From NCBI GenBank assembly GCA_946411635.1, contig CAMKES010000006.1, positions 1 through 64,000 on the forward strand: 64,000 bases of DNA. Direction: 5' to 3'. The notes beneath the pieces are model-generated. The model made no database searches, had not been told where the DNA came from, and saw only the letters and a list, made by a program, of their open reading frames with translations. Made by a program: the position numbers and the translations under genes. Below, piece after piece: positions 38,834 to 45,904 of the stretch. Each line of letters starts with the position of its first letter. Position 1 is the stretch's first letter. Source of the DNA: an uncultured Clostridia bacterium (GTDB taxonomy: Bacteria; Bacillota; Clostridia; Christensenellales; CAG-138).

Positions 38834-41356
38834 TCACTGCTCCCGCTCGTACCAGTACGTCACGATCTCCTCGATCGCGACCGCGCCGGAGCTGCCGGAA
38901 AGACCGTTCGGGATGAATACGACGATCGCGATCTCCGGATCCTCGCGCGGGGTGATCGCCGCGAACCAGCAGGTGTTTTCGATGTCGATGTTGTTCGTCG
39001 CGGACGTCTGCGCCGTGCCCGTTTTTCCGCTGATGCGCTCCAGATAGCCTTTGCTCGCGAACGCCATCGAGAACACCGACGACGCGGTGCCGCCGTCCTC
39101 CGGCGACACGACGCCCTTCATGCCCTCGAGGATCGCGTCCCAGAACGCATCCGGCGCGAAGATCGTGTCGATCGCCTCCGGCTCGTTCTTCAGATACGGC
39201 GTTCCGTCCGGATAGTCGACCTCCGAAAGGATCGTCGCCCTGCGGACCGTGCCGCGGTTCGCGACGGCCGCAACGTAGCGCGTGATCGAGATCGGCGTGA
39301 CCAGCATAACGCCCTGTCCGATGCCGGTCTGGATCGTGTAGGTCGGCTTCCAGCGCAGCTCCTCGAGCCAGGTGGAGATCGAAACGATCCAGTTCGTATG
39401 CGCGTACGAAACGCCGATCGGGATGTTCAGCTCCTCCTTGAGCACTTCGCGGATCTCCGCGCCGCGTTCGCGCTGCTCGCCGTCCATGAGCCGCAGAAGC
39501 CGGTCGGCGCATTTGGCGAGCTGTGCGTTGGTGACCTCCAGCCCGTTCTGATCCGCGATCGTGCGGAGCAGACCGTAGATCCGGTTATAGATGAGGCGCG
39601 GCAGCGAGGACGTCTGCTCCGCGAGCGTTTTTTCGCAGTCATAGCGCGCTTTCTGTCCGCCGATCTGCACCGTAAGCTCGCCGGGAAGCTCGACGCCGGT
39701 CGTTCCGGTCATGCCGAGCCGTCCCGCCCAGTAGTTCAGCCGTTCGATGCCGACGCGGTCCGCGACGGTGTAGAAGAAATAGTTGCAGGAGACCGTGAGC
39801 GCGCGCGAAAGCGTCAGATTCGCGTGCTTCGACGGATTGCTCGTCCAGCAGCTCGGCGCGTTCTGCTCGACCTTGGTCGTCGGATCGTCGACGAAGTAAT
39901 AGTACGGCGAATGATCGGAGATCGTTTCGGTCGTGGTGAGCTTGCCCTCCATCAGTCCGGCGAAGCCCGTGGCCATTTTGAACACCGAACCGGACGCGGT
40001 GCGGATGCCGATCGCGCGGTTCAGCGTCGGCTGGTTGCTGTTCGCGCCGAACAGCCGCTCGTATTCGATCTCGTCGATGCCGTCGGTGAACAGGTTCGGA
40101 TCGTAATCGGGATAGGACGCGAGCGCGAGGATCTCGCCGGTCTTCACGTTCATGACGATGACCGCGCCGGTCTCCGCGCGCTTGATGCGGTCGACGTTGC
40201 CGTTCGTCAGCTTGTCGTACTTGGCGTAATTGTTCCGGATGCGCGTTTCCTGCTTTTCGCGCGTCGCTTCGATGTTGTCCTTCAGCGCCTTTTCGCAGAC
40301 CTGCTGCAGCTCGATGTCGATGGTGAGCCGCACGTCCATGCCGTCCTCGGGCTGTTTGGAATCAAGCACCTCGACGATCGCGCCGCGCTTGTCCTTCAGG
40401 ATGCGCGTCGTGCCGAGACGGCCGTACAGATGCGGCGTGAGATACGGCTCCATCGTCTTTTCCACGCCCGCAATGCCGATGAGATCGTTGTACGAATACC
40501 CGAGATCGAGCATGCTCTTCGTATCTTTTTTCGCGGGATCGAACGCCGCGAAATCGGCGTAGTCGTAGCCGATGCCGGTCATATCCTTCGTGACCTGCTT
40601 CGAGAGATACCCGATGATGTGCGACGCGGTATTGCCGTACGGATACACGCGATAGCTGCTCTTTTCGGTCAGGATGCCGGTCAGCCGCTCGCTCGCCATG
40701 TCGAGCTCGGTCACGACCGCGAGCGACACGTCGTACGCGATGCGGACGCCCTCGAACGCACGGTAGCTGTTCATGACCGCTTCCTGACGGATGGACATGA
40801 TCTTTTTCGCTTCGTCGAACGGCATGTTGTCCGGGATGCACCACGACGCGCGCAGGATGCGGTACGCCTCCTCCGCGGTCAGGTCCGGATTGTCGAAATT
40901 GCAGGCTTCGATGAAATTCTTTTTGCGCGAGGCGGCGACGGATTCGCTCGGCGTGCGGAAATCGTAGACGAACGTCCCGTCGGAGAGCATGTCGATATAG
41001 AACGTGTCGATCGTATGCCCGCCGCCCTCCTCGATGATGCGGATCGCCTCGATCAGCGAATGCGTATAGCGCGCGCTGTCGACGGGCGTGCGGTTGCTCG
41101 GATCGCGGTAGAACAGGACGTTGTAGGTGGTCTCGTCGTACGCGAGGACGACGCCGTTGCGGTCGGTGATCGTGCCGCGTCTGCCCGACTGATACGTGGT
41201 GACCTCGGTCGTCTGCCTGACCGCGGCGGAATACGCCTCGGTCTCGCGGATGGCGAGCTTGTCCAGAAAGACCAGCAGAACGCAGAGCAGCACCGCGAAG
41301 ATCGCGATGAGCATCCAGATGCGCGTATTCAGTTTTCCTTTTTCTCCGCGCTTCAT
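38834..41356 (-). CDS. mrdA: Penicillin-binding protein 2 (class B transpeptidase)
   Basis: An 840-aa elongasome transpeptidase. N-terminal TM helix (about 12-32), an extended dimerisation domain containing YQSGRRGTITDRNGVVLA, and a transpeptidase domain. The three active-site motifs are S-V-F-K (in ASGSVFKMATG), S-C-N (VSCNYFF) and K-T-G (SGKTGTAQTS). It overlaps mreD by 4 bp and is the last gene of mreC-mreD-mrdA, the rod-shape operon. It is longer than E. coli PBP2 because of insertions around the dimerisation region, as in other Firmicutes. Confidence 0.94.
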   Translation of the reverse strand: MKRGEKGKLNTRIWMLIAIFAVLLCVLLVFLDKLAIRETEAYSAAVRQTTEVTTYQSGRRGTITDRNGVVLAYDETTYNVLFYRDPSNRTPVDSARYTHSLIEAIRIIEEGGGHTIDTFYIDMLSDGTFVYDFRTPSESVAASRKKNFIEACNFDNPDLTAEEAYRILRASWCIPDNMPFDEAKKIMSIRQEAVMNSYRAFEGVRIAYDVSLAVVTELDMASERLTGILTEKSSYRVYPYGNTASHIIGYLSKQVTKDMTGIGYDYADFAAFDPAKKDTKSMLDLGYSYNDLIGIAGVEKTMEPYLTPHLYGRLGTTRILKDKRGAIVEVLDSKQPEDGMDVRLTIDIELQQVCEKALKDNIEATREKQETRIRNNYAKYDKLTNGNVDRIKRAETGAVIVMNVKTGEILALASYPDYDPNLFTDGIDEIEYERLFGANSNQPTLNRAIGIRTASGSVFKMATGFAGLMEGKLTTTETISDHSPYYYFVDDPTTKVEQNAPSCWTSNPSKHANLTLSRALTVSCNYFFYTVADRVGIERLNYWAGRLGMTGTTGVELPGELTVQIGGQKARYDCEKTLAEQTSSLPRLIYNRIYGLLRTIADQNGLEVTNAQLAKCADRLLRLMDGEQRERGAEIREVLKEELNIPIGVSYAHTNWIVSISTWLEELRWKPTYTIQTGIGQGVMLVTPISITRYVAAVANRGTVRRATILSEVDYPDGTPYLKNEPEAIDTIFAPDAFWDAILEGMKGVVSPEDGGTASSVFSMAFASKGYLERISGKTGTAQTSATNNIDIENTCWFAAITPREDPEIAIVVFIPNGLSGSSGAVAIEEIVTYWYEREQ

Positions 41357-41844
41357 CTGCGGGTCAAAGCACCTTTCTCTTTCGTACGGAACAGAGCGGC
41401 GAGCGGAAGCACCGCAAGCGACTCAAGGATCAGGGACGGAAGCGTCGCTCTGAGCAGACGCGTTCCGATCGGGAACCGCGCGCCGGCGATCAGCGTAAAT
41501 ACAAAGATCAGCGTCTCCGCCGCGAGGAACGCGACGAGCGCAAACAGGAACAAAAGCGGCAGTTTCGGGCGGTTTTTGCGCACGAAGCCGTACAGAACGC
41601 TGACGGCGAGAAGATACGCCGCCGCGGAAAGCCCGATGTAGGGATTGCAGAACAGATCGGTCAGAAGCCCGCCGAAAAACGCGACCGGAATGCCGTCCTG
41701 CACTTTGGTCGAAGCGACCGCGGCAAGCGCGACCGCCGGAACGAACAGCGGACGAACGCCGTTTTCCGTAAACTGCGGGAACACGAAGCAATCGAGAAAA
41801 ACCGCGACGAGCGCCGCGGGGATCAGCAGAATCCGCCGCTTCAT
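41353..41844 (-). CDS. mreD: Rod shape-determining protein MreD
   Basis: A 163-aa integral membrane protein with about five TM helices and the family features LFVPAVALAAVAS, GGLLTDLFCNPYIGLSA. Overlaps mreC and mrdA by 4 bp each. MreD bridges MreC and the elongation synthases. Confidence 0.9.
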   Translation of the reverse strand: MKRRILLIPAALVAVFLDCFVFPQFTENGVRPLFVPAVALAAVASTKVQDGIPVAFFGGLLTDLFCNPYIGLSAAAYLLAVSVLYGFVRKNRPKLPLLFLFALVAFLAAETLIFVFTLIAGARFPIGTRLLRATLPSLILESLAVLPLAALFRTKEKGALTRR

Positions 41845-42674
41845 CGGACCGCCTCGTCGACGCCGGTGACGATCAGCGCGTTCTCGAGATGCAGGAAGTC
41901 GACGTCCATGGATACGATCGCGTCGTACGTGCCCTTCCCTTCGTCGTTCACGGCGACGACCGTTCCGACGTACAGGCCCTTCGGGAACGAGCCGCCGATG
42001 CCGCTCGTGCGGATCACGTCGCCGACGCGCACGTCCGCCTCGCCGGGCAGGTAATAGAGCATTGCGCCGAGCAGTTCGCCGTCCTTTTCGTACAGACCGC
42101 CGAGCATGCCCTCGTCGCGCGTGCGCTGCACCATGACGCTGATGCGCATTTCATCGTTCAGCATGGTCCTGACGCGGCACCAGTTCGGGCCGACCTCCGT
42201 GACGCGGCCGACGACGCCCTCCGCCGTGATGACCGCCATTTTTTCGGTCACGCCGCTGCGCGAGCCCGCGTTCAGCATGACGGTATCGATATACGGATTG
42301 CTGTCGCGCCCGATGACGGAGGCGGTGACAAAGCGCATCTGCGGATTTGCCTCAACGAAGTTCAGAAGCTCCGAAAGCCTTGCGTTTTCCTTTTCGGTCT
42401 CGTCGAGCAGCGCGAGTTTTTCCTGCTGAACAAGGAGCGTTTCCCGGAGGCGCGCGTTTTCCGCTTCAAGCTCGGACGGCGAGAAGACGCGCGTAAAGAA
42501 CGCGCCGACCGCCTGCTGGACCGAATGCAGCGCTTCGCCGACCGGCGCAAGCGCCGTGCGGAACAGACTGTCGCCCGTTCCCTTGCCGTTTGCGGTAAAC
42601 GCCGCCAGCACGATCAAAAGAACGATCGCGGTCATCGTGATCCACATCGGTCTGTTTTTCCAAAGCTTCCGCAT
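41841..42674 (-). CDS. mreC: Rod shape-determining protein MreC
   Basis: A 277-aa protein with one TM helix (about 9-27), a coiled coil (about 62-105) and beta-domains containing VIGRDSNPYIDTVMLNAGSR-type sequence and TSGIGGSFPKGLYVG. These are classical MreC landmarks. GGAGG lies 5 nt before the ATG, and TATACT is a candidate -10 upstream. mreB does not precede it, unlike the usual mreBCD order. Confidence 0.94.
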   Translation of the reverse strand: MRKLWKNRPMWITMTAIVLLIVLAAFTANGKGTGDSLFRTALAPVGEALHSVQQAVGAFFTRVFSPSELEAENARLRETLLVQQEKLALLDETEKENARLSELLNFVEANPQMRFVTASVIGRDSNPYIDTVMLNAGSRSGVTEKMAVITAEGVVGRVTEVGPNWCRVRTMLNDEMRISVMVQRTRDEGMLGGLYEKDGELLGAMLYYLPGEADVRVGDVIRTSGIGGSFPKGLYVGTVVAVNDEGKGTYDAIVSMDVDFLHLENALIVTGVDEAVR

Positions 42675-42751
42675 GTTCGCCTCCGATATACTTCTGCAAA
42701 ATACAGTATATCACAGTTCCCGCGCGCGGAAGGTGAACAATCGGTTAATAA

Positions 42752-42916
42752 TCAACCGGCAAACAGCGCGGCGCCCGCCGCGGCCAGCGCGCACAGCCCG
42801 ATCAGAAGAAAGATCCACCAGGGCACGCAGTACAGGAACAGCGCCGCGGCGCCCGCGCCGAGCGCGACGAGCAGCATGCGCTTCGCTTTTCGATTCCGTT
42901 CACAGGTCTTTCGCAT
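42752..42916 (-). CDS. Small hydrophobic protein, unknown
   Basis: A 54-aa protein: a basic N terminus (MRKTCERNRKAKR) followed by two hydrophobic helices (about 14-28 and 31-52). ATG 42916 is preceded by AAGGAG at 8 nt, which makes it a believable gene although short. A TATGAT -10 lies about 30 nt upstream. No family is recognised; the topology suggests a small membrane protein with a cytoplasmic basic end. Confidence 0.6.
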   Translation of the reverse strand: MRKTCERNRKAKRMLLVALGAGAAALFLYCVPWWIFLLIGLCALAAAGAALFAG

Positions 42917-42992
42917 GGTTCCGACTCCTTTTTTCTGTATCATACGCGCCAAGCGGGAAACTTGTGCCGGAACACGGCGAAAAAAACCGGAA

Positions 42993-42998
42993 TATGAT
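42993..42998 (+). promoter_or_regulatory. -10 element of the ABC importer operon
   Basis: TATGAT 30 nt before the ATG, with AAGGAG as the ribosome site in between. No good -35. I see no riboswitch-like fold in the short leader. Confidence 0.4.
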
Positions 42999-43028
42999 GG
43001 GAATAAGTACGTGACAAGGAGATCGGGT

Positions 43029-43775
43029 ATGCAATCCGAACTGATCAGACTTTCTTCCGTTTCGCTCGCTTATCATACGGTCGCGGGTGAAACGATCGCA
43101 ATAAACGATCTGGATCTGACCGTATACGAAGGCGAATTTCTGGCGATCGTCGGACCTTCCGGCTGCGGAAAAACGAGCGTGCTCTCGCTGATCACGGGCC
43201 TGCTTGCGCCCACGGCCGGAACCGTTTCGTTCGCAAGAGAAGACCTGCGCGCGGGCTATATGCTGCAGCGCGATCATCTTCTGGACCACCGCACCGTCGA
43301 AAAGAACGTCCTGCTGGGGCTCGAGGTGCAGCACCGGCTGACGCCGGAATCGAAGGCGCGCGCGATGCGTCTGCTGGACACCTACGGGCTTTCCGAGTTT
43401 CGCGCGTATAAGCCGCATCAGCTTTCCGGCGGCATGCGTCAGAAGGTCGCGCTCATCCGCACGCTCGCCATCGAGCCGGACCTGCTGCTCCTTGACGAGC
43501 CGTTTTCCGCGCTCGACTACCAGACGCGGCTGACGCTTTCCGACGAGGTCTTCCGCATCATCCGCAACGAGCACAAGACCGCCGTGCTCGTGACGCACGA
43601 CATCTCGGAGGCGGTCTCCATGGCGGATCGCGTCGCGGTGTTCTCCGCACGGCCTGCGTCGATCTCGGCGGTGCTGCCGATCGGCTTTCCCTCGTCGATG
43701 CCGCCGCTCGAGCGGCGCGGGCAGCCGGCGTTCCACGACTATTTCGAACGGATCCGGAAGGAGCTGCACATATGA
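43029..43775 (+). CDS. ABC transporter ATP-binding protein (nitrate/sulfonate/taurine type)
   Basis: A 248-aa importer ATPase of the SsuB/TauB/ThiZ class. Walker A GPSGCGKTSVLSL (about 41-53), signature LSGGMRQKVALIR, Walker B LLLLDEPFSALD and the H-loop LVTHDISEA. The start has a GGAG site upstream; a longer in-frame extension would cover an mreC shadow. It overlaps the permease start by 4 bp. Substrate class is aromatic or sulfonate, thiamine-precursor or nitrate-like; without the binding protein it cannot be narrowed. Confidence 0.92.
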   Translation: MQSELIRLSSVSLAYHTVAGETIAINDLDLTVYEGEFLAIVGPSGCGKTSVLSLITGLLAPTAGTVSFAREDLRAGYMLQRDHLLDHRTVEKNVLLGLEVQHRLTPESKARAMRLLDTYGLSEFRAYKPHQLSGGMRQKVALIRTLAIEPDLLLLDEPFSALDYQTRLTLSDEVFRIIRNEHKTAVLVTHDISEAVSMADRVAVFSARPASISAVLPIGFPSSMPPLERRGQPAFHDYFERIRKELHI

Positions 43776-44569
43776 AAACGAACGCCGTTTCCGAAGCGCA
43801 CGCCGCGTATCTCAAACGTCTCCGCCGCAGCGCGAGGCTCGTGATCCTCGCGCGGATCGGCGTTCTGGCGCTCTTTCTTCTGCTGTGGGAGTTCGGGGCG
43901 GCGCTCCGGTGGTTCGACCCGTTTATCCTCTCCTCCCCCTCGCGCGTGGCCGCGGCGATCGTCCGCCTGATCCGGGACGGCTCGCTCTGGCTGCACGTGG
44001 GAACGACGCTGTACGAGACCGTTCTCGGCTTCCTGTTCGGCACGGCGCTCGGCGCCGCGATCGCAGTGGTCCTGTGGTGGTTTCCGGCGCTGAACCGCGT
44101 GCTGGATCCGTACCTCGTGGTGCTCAACGCCCTGCCGAAGATCGCGCTCGGTCCCGTTCTGATCGTCTGGATCGGCGCGGGCACGGCTTCGATCGTCGTG
44201 ATGGGCGTGCTCGTTTCGCTCGTCGTGACGACCGTCACCGTGCTGAACGGGTTCCTCGCCGCGACCGACGAAAAGCAGCTTCTGATGCGTACGCTCGGGG
44301 CAAGCAAGATCCAGATCTTCACGAAGGTCGTCTTTCCGGCGGGCATTCCGGATCTGATCTGCGCGCTGAAGATCTCGGTCGGAATGAGCTGGGTCGGCGT
44401 CATCGTCGGCGAATACCTCGTAAGCAAGGCGGGGCTCGGCTACCTCATCGTGTACGGCGGGCAGGTGTTCAAGCTCGACCTCGTCATGGCGAGCGTGACC
44501 GTGCTGTGCGTGCTGGCCGCGCTGATGTACTACGCGGTCGCGCTGCTCGAAAAGAGAATGCGCCGCTGA
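43772..44569 (+). CDS. ABC transporter permease (SsuC/TauC/ThiX type)
   Basis: A 265-aa membrane protein with six TM helices and the EAA-loop consensus near 170-195 (LLMRTLGASKIQIFTKVVFPA). The features FDPFILSSPSRV and GMSWVGVIVGEYLV are typical of the nitrate/taurine family. The usual third gene for a substrate-binding protein is not next to it. Confidence 0.92.
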   Translation: MKTNAVSEAHAAYLKRLRRSARLVILARIGVLALFLLLWEFGAALRWFDPFILSSPSRVAAAIVRLIRDGSLWLHVGTTLYETVLGFLFGTALGAAIAVVLWWFPALNRVLDPYLVVLNALPKIALGPVLIVWIGAGTASIVVMGVLVSLVVTTVTVLNGFLAATDEKQLLMRTLGASKIQIFTKVVFPAGIPDLICALKISVGMSWVGVIVGEYLVSKAGLGYLIVYGGQVFKLDLVMASVTVLCVLAALMYYAVALLEKRMRR

Positions 44570-44574
44570 ACGAA

Positions 44575-44602
44575 ACAGGGCTGCCGCAAACGGCAGCCCT
44601 GT
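44575..44602. terminator. Bidirectional terminator
   Basis: A perfect 12-bp stem (ACAGGGCTGCCG / CGGCAGCCCTGT) with a CAAA loop separates the convergent ABC permease and LRR lipoprotein genes. T-content after the stem is only moderate (ATTCTGTTTTG). Confidence 0.75.
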
Positions 44603-44614
44603 ATTCTGTTTTGC

Positions 44615-45841
44615 TTATTCAAACCGCGGCGCGCCTTCAAAGAACGCGTTCTTCCATTTTTCGCGCTCGGACCGTTCCTTTCCCTTCACGTACCGCCAGC
44701 CGCCGTCCGTTCCGGTATCTTTGTGGTTCAGCACGCAGTCCGGCAGCGCCTGCTCGAGCATCTCGCGGTCCTTCTTGCCGGCTTTGTTGGCCGCGTACCA
44801 GAACCGCTGCAGCGTCTGGATCGAACAGACCGGACGGAAATCCGAGATCCTGTTGGAACAGACGTTGAGATCGCACAGATGCGTCAGCCCCGCGAGCGGC
44901 GAAAGGTCCGTGATGCGGTTCATGAACAGCTCGATGTACTCGAGCTCGGTCAGCTCCGAGAGCACGCCGATATCCGAAATATAGTTGTCCGCAAGGATCA
45001 GGACCCGGAGCTTTTTCAGCGGACGCAAAAACGAAATGTCGTCCAGCTTCTGATGCCCGAGGTCGAGCGCGACGAGGTCGGTGCAGTAGCGGATGTACTG
45101 CGCCTTTTCGCTCGTCATCCGGTTTTTGTCCGCGGTCTCGGATCTGCTGTAGCGCGTGGAGAACGCCGTCGCGTCCGTGCGCAGCTTTCCCCAGTAGCCG
45201 AGGTCGATCTCCCAGATGAACCGGATCCCGGGGAACGCGTCGCAGAGCTCCGCCGACGCCGCGTTGTCCAGTCCGCAGCCGATCATTTCGACGCGATCGA
45301 GCTCCGGCAGCAGCGCGATGATCCGTTTCAGCGATTCGGGATCCGCAATCTTCGTCCCGGAAAGATTCAGCTCCGCGGCGTCGCACGGAACGTACGCGTC
45401 GCCGAGCTTCACCGCATAGCGGAACGAAACGTCCGGAAACGCGGCGAGCAGGACCGCAAGGTCCTCGTTGCTTACCGTGCCGTCGTCGATCTCGACCGAC
45501 GCGACGCTGCCCGACGCGGCGATCCGTTCGGAAAGCGCGTCCGCATCGGTCGGTTCCTGCACGTGAAGCGTGACCGCGGGCGCGGGCGTTGCGGTCGGCG
45601 CCTCCGTCGGCGGTTCGGTCGGCGGTTCGGTCGGCGGTTCGGTCGGCTGCGGCGTCGGGGCTTCCGTCGGGATCTCCGTTGCGGCGATCACGACTTCATC
45701 CTCGGGCGCGGGCGTTGCGGCGGGCGCTTCCGTCGGGATCTCCGCTGCGGGAGCCGGCGCGACGCCGCCTTCCCCGCAGGCGAGCGGCAGCAGACAGCAG
45801 AGCGTTATACAGATGCAGATCGGGATTCGTACATGTTTCAT
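44615..45841 (-). CDS. Leucine-rich-repeat lipoprotein
   Basis: A 408-aa lipoprotein. Signal peptide with lipobox LPLAC and acceptor Cys22. A Pro/Thr/Glu-rich stalk (about 28-95) includes four consecutive PTEPP-type units, followed by a bacterial LRR region (about 105-375) with at least five repeats such as LVALDLGHQKLDDISFLRPL and LEYIELFMNRITDLSPLAG. The family binds protein partners at the cell surface; the ligand is unknown. The only visible -10 (TACAAT, 45849-45854) ends 7 nt before the ATG. The 12-nt repeat encoding part of the stalk is at 45609-45644. Confidence 0.85.
   Translation of the reverse strand: MKHVRIPICICITLCCLLPLACGEGGVAPAPAAEIPTEAPAATPAPEDEVVIAATEIPTEAPTPQPTEPPTEPPTEPPTEAPTATPAPAVTLHVQEPTDADALSERIAASGSVASVEIDDGTVSNEDLAVLLAAFPDVSFRYAVKLGDAYVPCDAAELNLSGTKIADPESLKRIIALLPELDRVEMIGCGLDNAASAELCDAFPGIRFIWEIDLGYWGKLRTDATAFSTRYSRSETADKNRMTSEKAQYIRYCTDLVALDLGHQKLDDISFLRPLKKLRVLILADNYISDIGVLSELTELEYIELFMNRITDLSPLAGLTHLCDLNVCSNRISDFRPVCSIQTLQRFWYAANKAGKKDREMLEQALPDCVLNHKDTGTDGGWRYVKGKERSEREKWKNAFFEGAPRFE
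45609..45644 (-). repeat. 12-nt tandem repeat in the lipoprotein stalk
   Basis: Three exact copies of GGCGGTTCGGTC encode PTEP units of the stalk. Copy number could vary by slippage. Confidence 0.8.
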
Positions 45842-45848
45842 AGTTCGG

Positions 45849-45854
45849 ATTGTA
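45849..45854 (-). promoter_or_regulatory. -10 element of the LRR lipoprotein gene
   Basis: Minus-strand TACAAT with 7 nt to the ATG, no ribosome site between, and a weak -35. Compatible with a leaderless transcript. Confidence 0.4.
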
Positions 45855-45871
45855 TCACACTTTTTCCGGAA

Positions 45872-45897
45872 AGAAAAGCCCCGCGTGAATACGGGGC
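45872..45897 (-). terminator. Terminator of the ssnA-ygfK-hydroxylase operon
   Basis: Stem GCCCCG / CGGGGC (45878-45897) extended by a GT/AC pair in the loop, followed on the minus strand by TTTTCTTTCC. Confidence 0.7.
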
Positions 45898-45904
45898 GCG
45901 CCGT

